64,000 nt of DNA, taken from assembly GCA_027019165.1 (NCBI GenBank), contig JALUXC010000012.1:1-64000 (forward strand), in the 5' to 3' direction. The DNA is from Pseudophaeobacter sp. (lineage in GTDB: Bacteria > Pseudomonadota > Alphaproteobacteria > Rhodobacterales > Rhodobacteraceae). Made by a program: the position numbers and the translations under genes. Under the pieces are notes generated by a model. The model was not told the DNA's origin. It did not search any database and worked only from the letters and a program-made list of their open reading frames with translations. Every line of letters begins with the position of its first letter. The stretch's first letter is position 1. Shown here piece after piece: positions 17,013 to 26,111 of the stretch.

Positions 17013-17120
17013 CAGTGAGGCGCCTTTGGATTTTCGTTTGTGTCAGGGCAGAGCGGCGGAAGCATCCACCAAAGCTCTGGTTGTCCGGCGCGCTAAAGCG
17101 GATCAGGACGGAAATGGCAA

Positions 17121-17147
17121 GAGGCCCCGGCTGAAAACCGGGGCCTC
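17121..17147 (-). terminator. Intercistronic hairpin between binding protein and permease genes
   Basis: GAGGCCCCGG (17121-17130) pairs perfectly with CCGGGGCCTC (17138-17147) around a 7-base loop. On the minus strand the following bases are TTGCCATTTCC, too weak a T-run for full termination. It probably attenuates read-through or protects the 3' end of the binding-protein message, giving more binding protein than permease. Confidence 0.6.
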
Positions 17148-17164
17148 GAGGGACCGAAGGTCGC

Positions 17165-18865
17165 TTACTTGACGCGATACCAGTCAGCGATGTCCCAAAG
17201 TTCGCTGTCCCAGACGTTCAGGACGTGACCACCAAGGGAGTTGGCCTGACCGGACAGACGACCACGGTGAACCAGCGGAATCATACCGCCTTTTTCCACG
17301 ATCATCGCATTCAGCTGCTGGCCGATCTCGGCGCGCTTACCGGCGTCTGCGGTCTTGGTCAGCTCTGCGTGCAGTGCGTCGAACTCTTCGTCGCAGAAGC
17401 GGGAGATGTTCTCACCCTGCCACTGGGAGGCCGGGCTCGGTGCCTTGTCGCACAGACCGTTGCCGAAGTAGGACTGCGGGTCGGTGCCGTTGAAGGTGTT
17501 GGCGTACATTTCCACGTCAGCATAGAACTTCTGGAAGGTATCCGGGGAGCCCGGGTCACCACCGAAGAAGACCGATGCGTTGATGTTGCGCAGCTCGGTT
17601 TCGATACCGATCTCGCTCCACCACTGTTTGATCAGGGCCTGGAAGTCCTGACGCACGGCGTTGGTCGAGGTCTGGTACAGGATCTTCATCGGCTTGCCGT
17701 CCGGGGTCTCGCGAACGCCGTCACCGTTGGTGTCCTTGTAGCCTGCATCGTCCAGCATCTTGTTGGCGCCAGCGATGTCCTGGACGTCACAGCCCGGGAT
17801 GTCGGCCGCGTAGATTGCGGGGGCCGGAACCCAGTTACAGGTCACTTTACCAGCCTTGCCGTAGCCGATTTCCACCAGCAGCGGGCGGTCGATGGCCATG
17901 GACATGGCTTTGTAGACAGCCGGATCGCTCAGGAAGGGATGCGGGCGAACAACGGAACGCTCGTCCGGGCCAAGCGCCGGATCGGGGTTGGTGTTGTTCA
18001 GCATGATGCGTTCGACCAGCGGGCCAAAGCCTGCGATGGCCTTGCCTTTGCCGCCTGCTTCCATTTGGGCGATGACGTCGGGCGCCAGCTGCAGGTTCCA
18101 GGCGTAGTCGAATTCGCCGGTTTCCATGACGGCACGGCCAGCTGCGGTTGCATCACCGCCACCTTTGAACAGGACTTTGCCAAAGGCAGGCTTGGCGGGG
18201 TCACGGTAGTTCGGGTTGGCCGAGAAGGTGATCACGTCGTTCGGCTTGAACTCATCGACCACGAAGGGGCCGGTGCCGATCGGGCCAAAGTTGGCCGCGG
18301 TGCACTCAGGAGCCTTGGCGCCCAGGCAGTCTGCAAATTGTGCGGCCTGGATGATCGGGCTTTCACCGCCAACGAAGGGACCATAGGGGAACGGGGTCGG
18401 GCCTGCGAAGCTGACTTTCACGGTCAGATCGTCCGGGGTTTCGACCGAGGTCACGCCTTCGAATTTGGTGACCTGCGCGCAACCGCCTTCGGGGTGGGTG
18501 CAGTATTCGTAGGTGAACTTCACGTCTTTCGAGGTGAAGGGGGTGCCATCGGACCAGGTGATACCCGGTTTGATCTTCCAGGTGATGGAGGTCAGGTCTT
18601 CGCTCACACCGCCATTTGCAACGGTCGGGATCTCTTCCGCCAGGAACGGAACCATCTGGCCGTTCGGGTCATAGCGCGCCAGAGGCTCGACCACCAGCGA
18701 GGAGGCCTCGACGTCCTTGGTGCCGCCCGACAGGAACGGGTTCAGGATCGATGGCGCCTGCCAGTAGATGATGCTGACCTGGCCATCGGCGCCACGCTCG
18801 GCAAACGCTGCCGGAGCAAAGGCCGCAGAGGCAATAGCACCCATCAATAGGGTTTTGATTTTCAT
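17165..18865 (-). CDS. Peptide-type ABC transporter substrate-binding protein (family 5)
   Basis: This 566-residue periplasmic protein has a Sec signal peptide (KIKTLLMGAIASAAFAPAAFA, processing near residue 22). The solute-binding family 5 signatures follow: QAPSILNPFL near 35, VPFLAEEIPTV, ITWKIKPGITWSDGTPFTS near 100-115 and a C-terminal GGMIPLVHRGRLSG block. Start chosen at ATG 18865 behind AAGGAG. First gene of the leftward SBP-permease-permease operon. The ligand is not evident; the linked peptidase-like genes argue for peptides or acylated amino acids. Confidence 0.92.
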   Translation of the reverse strand: MKIKTLLMGAIASAAFAPAAFAERGADGQVSIIYWQAPSILNPFLSGGTKDVEASSLVVEPLARYDPNGQMVPFLAEEIPTVANGGVSEDLTSITWKIKPGITWSDGTPFTSKDVKFTYEYCTHPEGGCAQVTKFEGVTSVETPDDLTVKVSFAGPTPFPYGPFVGGESPIIQAAQFADCLGAKAPECTAANFGPIGTGPFVVDEFKPNDVITFSANPNYRDPAKPAFGKVLFKGGGDATAAGRAVMETGEFDYAWNLQLAPDVIAQMEAGGKGKAIAGFGPLVERIMLNNTNPDPALGPDERSVVRPHPFLSDPAVYKAMSMAIDRPLLVEIGYGKAGKVTCNWVPAPAIYAADIPGCDVQDIAGANKMLDDAGYKDTNGDGVRETPDGKPMKILYQTSTNAVRQDFQALIKQWWSEIGIETELRNINASVFFGGDPGSPDTFQKFYADVEMYANTFNGTDPQSYFGNGLCDKAPSPASQWQGENISRFCDEEFDALHAELTKTADAGKRAEIGQQLNAMIVEKGGMIPLVHRGRLSGQANSLGGHVLNVWDSELWDIADWYRVK

Positions 18866-19229
18866 TTCACACTCTCCTTGTCGAACACAAAAACGGTGTT
18901 CTTTGGTGTTATCCGGACGGACCACTAGGGGCCGCCCTGTTGCCGCATCGCTGCGGATGGTTCGTCGTATCACCGGGAAGGATCAAAAAAGGACAAAATG
19001 GTCAAGCATCGCGTCCCCGCAAAGCTGACCCTACGTAGCCCCATTCCCCCTGGCGATCAGTGGGGGTATCGAAACAGAGTTTGCGGAAATTGCAGGCCTT
19101 TGGATCCAAAATTTCCCCCAGACCCCTCGCATCGGTTTGACGAAGGTTCGCGGATCAGCTTACATCACGGCCTTGAAACACTGCCATTGATGCGGTGAGT
19201 TATGAGAACGCCATAAGGGGACGACTGGG
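18866..19229. promoter_or_regulatory. Divergent regulatory region of the split ABC transporter locus
   Basis: These 364 bases hold no convincing gene. They contain the leftward ribosome site (AAGGAG near 18870), a perfect 12-base palindrome TTTGGATCCAAA (19099-19110), a possible hairpin CCCCC...GGGGG (about 19043-19066), and the rightward AAGGGG site (19215-19220) before the GTG start at 19230. The palindrome has the TTGG...CCAA form of GntR/LacI-type operators and is a candidate shared control site. No regulator gene is adjacent. Confidence 0.45.
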
Positions 19230-21050
19230 GTGCTGGACCAACCAATTGCACAAATTAAAGGCTTGCGGGTCGAATTTCAGACCAAGGACGGACCGGTCGT
19301 AGGGGTCGAGAACGTATCGTTCGACGTCAATCCCGGCGAAACCGTTTGTATCGTGGGCGAATCTGGGTCGGGCAAATCTGTTTCCTCCCTGTCGCTCATG
19401 CGCCTTGTGGAGTTCGGCGGCGGCGAAATCGCGGGTGGCGAGTTGATGTTCAATGGCCGCGCCGGTGAGACCACGGATCTTGCCAAGGCCGAACAGGAGA
19501 TGATGAAGCAGATTCGCGGCAATGAGATCGGGATGATCTTTCAGGAGCCGATGACTGCGCTCAATCCGGTATTCACCGTGGGCCGCCAGTTGACCGAAGG
19601 GCTGCGTATCCACAAGGCGATGACCAAAAAACAGGCAGAAGAGCGTGCGCTTGAGCTGCTGCGTCAGGTTCGCATCCCAGAGCCGGAGCGCCGGCTCAAG
19701 CAGTACCCTCACGAGCTGTCGGGCGGCATGCGTCAGCGAGTTGTGATCGCCATGGCCATGGCTTGCGAGCCGCGCCTTCTTATTGCGGATGAACCCACCA
19801 CCGCGCTTGATGTGACGATCCAGGCCGAGATTCTGGCTTTGATGGACCGCCTCAAACGCGAAACCGGCACGGCTGTGATGTTCATTACCCATGATATGGC
19901 CGTTGTGGCGCAGATGGCCGACCGGGTGGTGGTCATGTTCCGCGGCAACAAGGTCGAAGAAGGCACCGTCACCGACATTTTCGAGAACCCGCAGCACGAC
20001 TACACCAAGGCGCTTTTGGCCGCGGTGCCAAAGCTCGGTGAGATGGAAGGCAAGCCCTATCCCGAGCCGATGAAGCTGATGGGCGTCGAGAATCAGGAGA
20101 TTGCTCCGATCAAAGGCACCGACGAGGTGCTGCTTGATGTCAAACACCTCACCACCCGTTTCCCGGTCAAAGGCGGGCTGTTGCGCCGCACGGTGGCGAA
20201 TGTGCACGCAGTTGAAGATGTGTCATTCAAGGTCTTCAAAGGGCAGACCCTGTCGCTGGTTGGCGAATCCGGTTGTGGCAAATCCACCGCGGGTCGCTCG
20301 ATCCTGCGCCTGGTGGAGCCGCTGTCCGGTGAAGTGAACTTTGAAGGGCGCAACATCCTCGATTTGAACAATTCTGATCTGCACAAGGCCCGCCTTGATA
20401 TGCAGATGATTTTTCAGGATCCCTTTGCCTCGCTCAATCCGCAGATGCAGCTAATGGATCAGGTGGCAGAGCCGATGCGCAACTACGGCCTTGCGTCCGG
20501 GTCGGAACTGCAGGATCGGGTCGCGTCCCTCTTTGACCGGGTGCATCTGCCGCGCAGCTTTATGCGCCGCTTCCCCCATGAAATGTCTGGCGGTCAGCGC
20601 CAGCGCATCGCGATCGCCCGCGCGCTAGCGCTCAATCCGAAACTGATTGTCGCGGATGAGGCCGTCTCGGCGCTTGACGTGTCTGTGCAGGCGCAGGTTC
20701 TGAACCTGATGATGGAACTGCAGTCCGAACTGGGCCTGTCCTTCCTCTTCATCAGCCACGACATGGCGGTTGTTGAGCGTGTCAGCCATCAGGTTGGCGT
20801 GATGTATCTGGGGCGCATCGTCGAAATCGGCCCGCGGGATCGCGTCTTTGCCAATCCGCTGCATGCCTATACGCAGGCACTGATGAAGGCCGTGCCGATC
20901 GCCGATCCACGCCAGCGCAAAAGTGAGAAGGACCTGAATTTCAAACCGATTCCCTCTCCCATCCATCCGGTTGGCTACAAACCTGATGCGTCTGAATATG
21001 TTGAGATCGAACCGGGCCACTTCGTTCTGACAACCGACAGCGGGTATTGA
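19230..21050 (+). CDS. Fused double ATP-binding subunit of peptide-type ABC transporter (DppD-DppF type)
   Basis: 606 residues with two complete nucleotide-binding domains in one chain, as in GsiA. Domain 1 has Walker A GESGSGKS (43-50), signature LSGGMRQR and Walker B LLIADEPTTALD. Domain 2 (from about residue 300) has GESGCGKS, MSGGQRQR and LIVADEAVSALD, and each ends with an oligopeptide-type C-terminal extension. It hydrolyses ATP to drive the permeases encoded on the opposite strand at 15020-17012. Start is GTG 19230 with AAGGGG nine bases upstream. The deacylase gene follows after 4 bases, so the ATPase is co-expressed with it. Confidence 0.93.
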   Translation: MLDQPIAQIKGLRVEFQTKDGPVVGVENVSFDVNPGETVCIVGESGSGKSVSSLSLMRLVEFGGGEIAGGELMFNGRAGETTDLAKAEQEMMKQIRGNEIGMIFQEPMTALNPVFTVGRQLTEGLRIHKAMTKKQAEERALELLRQVRIPEPERRLKQYPHELSGGMRQRVVIAMAMACEPRLLIADEPTTALDVTIQAEILALMDRLKRETGTAVMFITHDMAVVAQMADRVVVMFRGNKVEEGTVTDIFENPQHDYTKALLAAVPKLGEMEGKPYPEPMKLMGVENQEIAPIKGTDEVLLDVKHLTTRFPVKGGLLRRTVANVHAVEDVSFKVFKGQTLSLVGESGCGKSTAGRSILRLVEPLSGEVNFEGRNILDLNNSDLHKARLDMQMIFQDPFASLNPQMQLMDQVAEPMRNYGLASGSELQDRVASLFDRVHLPRSFMRRFPHEMSGGQRQRIAIARALALNPKLIVADEAVSALDVSVQAQVLNLMMELQSELGLSFLFISHDMAVVERVSHQVGVMYLGRIVEIGPRDRVFANPLHAYTQALMKAVPIADPRQRKSEKDLNFKPIPSPIHPVGYKPDASEYVEIEPGHFVLTTDSGY

Positions 21051-21054
21051 TCCC

Positions 21055-22221
21055 ATGGCCGAGGTATTGTCGCCGCTCCAGCTGATGGAGAAACTGGTGT
21101 CGTTTCCGACGGTCAGCCGGGATACCAACCTGCCGCTGGTCGAGTGGGTAGAGGAGTATCTTTCCTCTCACGGGATCACCCCGCACCGCTGGACCGATCC
21201 AGATCAGCCGCACAAGGCTGCGGTCTTTGCTCATGTGGGGCCATGGGTTGACGGGGCCGTGGTCCTGTCCGGCCATACGGATGTGGTGCCTGTCGATGGG
21301 CAACCCTGGGACACAGATCCTTTCACCGTGGTCGAGCGGGACGGGAAATACTTCGGGCGTGGCTGCTGCGACATGAAAGGCTTTGATGCTCTGGCCATCT
21401 GGGCGCTGGTCGAGGCGCATCGGCGCGGTGTAAATCGGCCGCTGCAATTGGCGCTGTCCTTTGATGAGGAAATCGGCTGTACCGGCGCACCGCCCATGAT
21501 CGAGGCGATGCAACCCATCCTGCCCAAGGGCAGCGCCGTGGTCGTCGGTGAACCTTCCATGATGAAGGCCGTGACCGGTCACAAGGGCGGAACAGGCTAC
21601 AACACCCATCTGGTGGGCTTCGAGGTCCACAGCTCCTTGTTGCACACCGGGGTCAGCGCCATCATGCAGGGCGCGCGCCTCATAGACTGGGCCAACCATC
21701 GCAACGCCGAGAATGCCGCCAAACAACCGGGAGAAATCCCGGCCATGTTCACGCCGCCTTATTCGACTTGTCATGTGGGCATGATCGAAGGCGGCACCGC
21801 GCACAACATCACCGCCAAGGATTGCCATTTCATGATGACGTTCCGAGTGGTCCCTGGCGAGAAAACGGAAGATTGGGAGGCCGCCTATTTGGCTGAAGTG
21901 CGCCGGATCGAAGCCGAAATGCAGGCGATTCACCCAGATACCCGGATTGAGATCAACAAGACATTCAATGTCCCCGGCCTGGTTCCCGAGCAGGATGGCG
22001 AGTCCGAGACACTTGTGCGCGCAATCACCGGTGACAATGGGACACATGTTGTCAGCTATGGCACCGAGGCGGGACAGTTCCAGGAGGCGGGCTATTCGGC
22101 GGTGGTCTGTGGCCCAGGAGACATCGCCCAGGCACATCAGCCGAATGAATTCATCACGGTTGCCCAGTTCAACGCGGGACATGAGTTCATGCGCAAGCTG
22201 GTGGAGCGCCTCGCGGCCTGA
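21055..22221 (+). CDS. ArgE-like acetylornithine deacetylase / M20 family deacylase
   Basis: 388 residues; a di-zinc hydrolase removing an acyl group from an amino acid. Metal and catalytic residues fit: His74 in SGHTDVVPVDG, Asp106 in GRGCCDMKGFD, Glu138-Glu139 in SFDEEIGCTG, Glu at about 165 in VVGEPSMM and a late His near 362 in AQAHQPNEF. The overall pattern matches ArgE more than the neighbouring M20D paralogues. A biosynthetic role cannot be excluded, but its position 4 bases behind the ABC ATPase points to processing of imported N-acyl amino acids or peptides. Confidence 0.85.
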   Translation: MAEVLSPLQLMEKLVSFPTVSRDTNLPLVEWVEEYLSSHGITPHRWTDPDQPHKAAVFAHVGPWVDGAVVLSGHTDVVPVDGQPWDTDPFTVVERDGKYFGRGCCDMKGFDALAIWALVEAHRRGVNRPLQLALSFDEEIGCTGAPPMIEAMQPILPKGSAVVVGEPSMMKAVTGHKGGTGYNTHLVGFEVHSSLLHTGVSAIMQGARLIDWANHRNAENAAKQPGEIPAMFTPPYSTCHVGMIEGGTAHNITAKDCHFMMTFRVVPGEKTEDWEAAYLAEVRRIEAEMQAIHPDTRIEINKTFNVPGLVPEQDGESETLVRAITGDNGTHVVSYGTEAGQFQEAGYSAVVCGPGDIAQAHQPNEFITVAQFNAGHEFMRKLVERLAA

Positions 22222-22231
22222 TCAAGACTTG

Positions 22232-22261
22232 ACCAGCGGGCGGGGTCCGTTCGCTGGTTTT
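22232..22261 (+). terminator. Probable terminator after the ArgE-like gene
   Basis: ACCAGCG (22232-22238) pairs with CGCTGGT (22252-22258), followed by TTTTCC. The T-run is short, so efficiency is uncertain. The rest of the 299-base gap up to 22520 contains AT-rich sequence near 22297-22312 that could hold a promoter for the amidohydrolase trio; no gene is seen. Confidence 0.55.
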
Positions 22262-22520
22262 CCGGTTTTGCCCATGGGCAAATTATGTGCGCCTACAAAT
22301 ATTTTTTTGAGACTTCCTGGGCGGACGTATTGAAGTCCATGCCAAGGGATGTTTCGTAAGCCCCTGAAAGTGAAGGCCTGCGGCAGGTTATGTGCTTGGA
22401 GCATATCTGCCTTGCTGCATGGGGCGCGGTTCTCGTGATCCGGGATACTTGCGAAAGCAATTGTTTTGCCAGACAGTGCCCGCAAACCAGATTGAGACCG
22501 CTTCAACAAAGAGGGACAGG

Positions 22521-23693
22521 ATGCCAGTCAAGAATCGTTTTGCCGAGATGCAGGAAGAGATCACCAAATGGCGCCGCCATTTGCATGAGAATCCTGAACT
22601 CCTTTACGAGGTGCACAAAACAGCCGCATTTGTCGTTGAACGCCTCAAGGACATCGGCCTCGACGAGAGCGCCATTACCACCGGAATCGGGCGAACCGGC
22701 GTCGTGGCGGTGATCGAAGGCAAGACGAATACCTCGGGCCGGGTCATCGGCTTGCGCGCCGATATGGATGCGCTTCCCATTACCGAGGCCTCGGGGGTGG
22801 ATTACCCGTCCAAAACACCGGGCGTCATGCATGCCTGTGGCCATGATGGTCACACGGCTATCCTTCTGGGCGCGGCCAAGTACCTGTCGGAGACCCGCAA
22901 CTTTGATGGCAAAGTCGTGCTGATCTTCCAGCCCGCCGAAGAGGGCGGAGCAGGTGGCAAGGCCATGTGTGATGACGGTTTGATGGACCGCTGGGGCATT
23001 CAGGAGGTCTATGGGTTGCACAACATGCCGGGGCTTCCGGTTGGGCAGTTTGCGGTACGCCCTGGCGCGCTGCTGGCCTCCTCCGATGAATTCGAGATCA
23101 CCGTGACCGGCAAGGGCGGACATGCCGCCGCGCCGCATGATGCAATCGATACCACGCTTGTGGCCTCGCAGATCGTTGTCTCGCTCCATTCCATCGTGTC
23201 GCGCAATGTGAATCCGGTCAAACGAGTGGTTCTGACCGTTGGAACCTTTGAAACCGACAGCACCGCCTCGAACGTGATCGCCCATCAGGCCCGTTTGCAA
23301 GGCACCGTGCGTACGCTGGACACCGAATACCGTCAGCTCGCCGAAGGCTGGGTGCGGCAGATTGCAGAAAATGTCGCTGCTGCCTATGGCGCCACCGCAG
23401 AAGTGGAATGGACCCCTGGCTATCCTGTGACCATTAACACGCCGGATGAGACACAATACGCGGTCGAGGCCGCGCGGGCCGTCTCTGCACATGTCGACGA
23501 CGACACCGACCCGATCCTGCCGTCAGAAGATTTCGCCTATATGCTGGAAGAACGCCCCGGTGCCTATATCTTCCTTGGCAATGGCGACACGGCCATGTGC
23601 CACCACCCTGCCTATGTGTTCGATGACGAGGCGATCCCGGTTGGATGCAGCTGGTTTGCCGAACTGGTCGAACGACGAATGCCCGCCGCCTAA
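22521..23693 (+). CDS. M20 family amidohydrolase (hippurate hydrolase/aminoacylase-like), paralogue 1
   Basis: 390 residues of the M20D (HipO/IlvA-amidohydrolase) type, hydrolysing the amide bond of N-acyl amino acids or similar. Metal-binding HACGHDGHTA (104-113, Cys106 and His108), QPAEEGG (Glu140-Glu141) and a late SEDFAYMLEERPG block are present. Start at ATG 22521 after AGGGACAGG, giving the MPVKNRF opening shared by the next two genes. First of three tandem paralogues; the following gene begins 10 bases after the stop. No signal peptide, so it acts in the cytoplasm on imported substrate. Confidence 0.88.
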   Translation: MPVKNRFAEMQEEITKWRRHLHENPELLYEVHKTAAFVVERLKDIGLDESAITTGIGRTGVVAVIEGKTNTSGRVIGLRADMDALPITEASGVDYPSKTPGVMHACGHDGHTAILLGAAKYLSETRNFDGKVVLIFQPAEEGGAGGKAMCDDGLMDRWGIQEVYGLHNMPGLPVGQFAVRPGALLASSDEFEITVTGKGGHAAAPHDAIDTTLVASQIVVSLHSIVSRNVNPVKRVVLTVGTFETDSTASNVIAHQARLQGTVRTLDTEYRQLAEGWVRQIAENVAAAYGATAEVEWTPGYPVTINTPDETQYAVEAARAVSAHVDDDTDPILPSEDFAYMLEERPGAYIFLGNGDTAMCHHPAYVFDDEAIPVGCSWFAELVERRMPAA

Positions 23694-23703
23694 GGAGAAG
23701 AGA

Positions 23704-24864
23704 ATGCCCGTCAAAAACCGCGCTGCAGAGTTTCAGGAAGAGGTCGCCGGCTGGCGCCGCGACATTCATGAACACCCCGAGATCCTCTATGACACGCACC
23801 GCACCTCGGCGCTGGTGGCGGAAAAGCTGAAAAGCTTTGGCTGCGACGAAGTGGTGACGGGCATCGGCCGCACAGGGGTTGTCGCGGTTATCCGGGGACG
23901 CAGCGACACCAAAGGCCGCGCGATTGGCCTGCGGGCTGACATGGACGCGCTGCCGATGCAGGAGCAGACTGGCCTGCCGCATGCCTCCAAGATCCCCAAC
24001 GCGATGCACGCCTGTGGCCACGATGGTCATACGGCGATGCTGCTTGGTGCTGCAAAATATCTATCAGAGACGCGCAATTTCGATGGCACCGCCGTGGTGA
24101 TCTTTCAGCCCGCCGAAGAGGGCGGCAATGGCGGCGAGGCCATGGTCAAGGACGGGATGATGGAGCGGTTCGGCATCGATGAGGTCTATGCCATTCACAA
24201 CAGCCCTGGCATTGAGGCTGGCAAGTTTGCGATCCGTCCGGGACCGATCCTCGCTTCGGTGGATGAGTTCACCCTGCATCTGAAAGGACGCGGTGGCCAT
24301 GGTGCCAAGCCGCATATGACCGTCGATACAACGGTGATGATGTGCCAGATGATCACGGCGCTGCAGACCATTGTCTCACGCAACATGGATCCAATCGAAA
24401 AGGCGGTGATGACGCTGACCAGCGCCGAGACTTCCTCAAAGGCGTTCAACGTCATCCCCGACAAGGCAGAGGTGCGCGGGACCATCCGCACCCATTCCGA
24501 AGAGGTCCGCGCCATGATCCCCAAACGCATCAAAGAGATCGCCGAGGGCGTGGCGGAGACATTCGGCGGTTCGGTCGAGGTGGAGATGCGCATCGGTGTG
24601 CCCGTGACCATCAATGATGATGCGGCCACAGAATACGCCCGTGAGGCCGCTGAGGCCGTGACGACCTGTGAGGATGTGCCGATTCTGATGGGCGGTGAGG
24701 ACTTCTCCTTCATGCTGATGGAGCGCCCCGGCGCCATGATCCGCCTTGGCAATGGCAGCAGTGCTGGCCTCCACCATCCCGAATACGATTTCAACGACGA
24801 GATCATCCCTGCCGGCATCAGCTGGTTCGCGGAGGTTGTCGAAAGAAGAATGCCCGCAGCCTGA
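23704..24864 (+). CDS. M20 family amidohydrolase, paralogue 2
   Basis: 386 residues, clearly homologous end to end with its two neighbours and also opening MPVKNR. Metal motif HACGHDGHTA (102-111), QPAEEGG, and GGEDFSFMLMERPG near the C-terminus are intact. It shares with paralogue 3 the run RTSALVAEKLK and the FGCDE/VTGIGRTGVV block, so these two look like the more recent duplication. In the segment that is YEV/LHNMPG in paralogue 1 it has VYAIHNSPG, a position near the dimer/substrate pocket, hinting at changed specificity. AAGGAGAAGA precedes the start. A hairpin separates it from paralogue 3. Confidence 0.88.
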   Translation: MPVKNRAAEFQEEVAGWRRDIHEHPEILYDTHRTSALVAEKLKSFGCDEVVTGIGRTGVVAVIRGRSDTKGRAIGLRADMDALPMQEQTGLPHASKIPNAMHACGHDGHTAMLLGAAKYLSETRNFDGTAVVIFQPAEEGGNGGEAMVKDGMMERFGIDEVYAIHNSPGIEAGKFAIRPGPILASVDEFTLHLKGRGGHGAKPHMTVDTTVMMCQMITALQTIVSRNMDPIEKAVMTLTSAETSSKAFNVIPDKAEVRGTIRTHSEEVRAMIPKRIKEIAEGVAETFGGSVEVEMRIGVPVTINDDAATEYAREAAEAVTTCEDVPILMGGEDFSFMLMERPGAMIRLGNGSSAGLHHPEYDFNDEIIPAGISWFAEVVERRMPAA

Positions 24865-24877
24865 AGGGCGGGGCCTA

Positions 24878-24896
24878 CCGGTGCAGCCCGCACCGG
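24878..24896 (+). other. Intercistronic hairpin between amidohydrolase paralogues 2 and 3
   Basis: CCGGTGC (24878-24884) pairs with GCACCGG (24890-24896) around AGCCC. The sequence after it is ACAAAACAG, with no T-run, so it more likely affects message stability or translation than termination. The next gene's AGGAG is 18 bases downstream. Confidence 0.5.
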
Positions 24897-24926
24897 ACAA
24901 AACAGATAACAAAAGGAGTGAATGAA

Positions 24927-26090
24927 ATGCCGGTTAAGAACCGTTTTGCCGAGCTTCAGGAGGAAATCACCGCATGGCGCCGTGATATCCATGAAAACCC
25001 CGAGATCCTGTTTGAAACCCACCGCACCTCGGCGCTGGTGGCGGAAAAGCTGAAGGAATTTGGCTGCGACGAGATCGTCACCGGCATTGGCCGCACCGGC
25101 GTCGTCGGCGTAATCAAGGGCAAGTCCGACACCTCGGGCAAGGTCATTGGACTGCGCGCCGACATGGATGCACTGCCCATCCACGAGCAGACCGGGCTGG
25201 AGTATGCCTCCAAAACCGCGAATGCCATGCACGCCTGTGGTCATGATGGTCACACCGCGATGCTCTTGGGCGCGGCCAAGTACCTGTCGGAGACCCGCAA
25301 TTTTGACGGCACCGTTGTGGTGATCTTCCAGCCCGCCGAAGAAGGCGGCGGCGGCGGCAAGGAAATGTGCGACGATGGCATGATGGAGCGCTGGAACATC
25401 CAGGAAGTCTACGGCATGCATAACTGGCCGGGCAAACCGGTCGGCAGCTTTGCCATCCGCCCCGGTGCCTTCTTTGCGGCGACCGATCAGTTCGACATCA
25501 CTTTTGAGGGACGCGGCGGCCACGCGGCGAAACCGCATGAAACCATCGACACCACTGTGATGTCGGCTCAGGCCGTTCTGGCGCTGCAGACCATCGCATC
25601 GCGCAATGCCGATCCAGTGGATCGTGTTGTGGTCTCGGTGACCTCGTTTGAGACCTCCTCCAAGGCGTTCAACGTGATCCCGCAGCGGGTGCAGATCAAA
25701 GGCACCGTGCGTACGATGTCTGCCGAGATGCGCGATCTGGCCGAAAAGCGGATCAATGAGATCTGTGCAGGCGTCGCCGCGACCTTTGGCGGCACGGCTG
25801 ATGTCACTTACCACCGCGGCTATCCCGTTATGGTAAACCACGAAGAGCAGACAGACTTTGCTGCCAAGGTCGCAACTGACATTTCCGGCAATTGCGAAGA
25901 AGCGCCCCTGGTCATGGGCGGTGAAGACTTCGCCTTCATGCTGGAAGAGCGCCCCGGTGCCTATATTCTGGTTGGCAATGGCGACAGCGCCGACGTGCAC
26001 CACCCGGAATACAACTTCAACGACGAAGCCATTCCTGCCGGCTGCAGCTGGTGGGCTGGTATCGTCGAGCAGCGCATGCCTGCGGCGTAA
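24927..26090 (+). CDS. M20 family amidohydrolase, paralogue 3
   Basis: 387 residues, closest to paralogue 2 in the N-terminal half, with all expected M20D motifs: HACGHDGHTA (102-111), QPAEEGG, GGRGGHAAKPHETIDTT as the dimerisation/catalytic His segment, and GGEDFAFMLEERPG near the end. Start at ATG 24927 because AGGAG lies eight bases upstream; a GTG three codons earlier overlaps that site. Last gene of the cluster, closed by a strong terminator at 26112. Likely substrate class is N-acyl amino acids or dipeptide-like amides; three copies suggest divided specificity. Confidence 0.88.
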   Translation: MPVKNRFAELQEEITAWRRDIHENPEILFETHRTSALVAEKLKEFGCDEIVTGIGRTGVVGVIKGKSDTSGKVIGLRADMDALPIHEQTGLEYASKTANAMHACGHDGHTAMLLGAAKYLSETRNFDGTVVVIFQPAEEGGGGGKEMCDDGMMERWNIQEVYGMHNWPGKPVGSFAIRPGAFFAATDQFDITFEGRGGHAAKPHETIDTTVMSAQAVLALQTIASRNADPVDRVVVSVTSFETSSKAFNVIPQRVQIKGTVRTMSAEMRDLAEKRINEICAGVAATFGGTADVTYHRGYPVMVNHEEQTDFAAKVATDISGNCEEAPLVMGGEDFAFMLEERPGAYILVGNGDSADVHHPEYNFNDEAIPAGCSWWAGIVEQRMPAA

Positions 26091-26111
26091 GGCTTTGCCT
26101 GATATGACGCG

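Noticed and set aside
17225-18850. 541-codon plus-strand open frame opposite the substrate-binding protein
   Set aside because: The complementary frame encodes a full SBP family 5 protein with signal peptide; the antisense frame has no family features.
24195-26003. 602-codon minus-strand open frame across amidohydrolase paralogues 2 and 3
   Set aside because: It spans two real genes and the gap between them; composition is that of a shadow frame.
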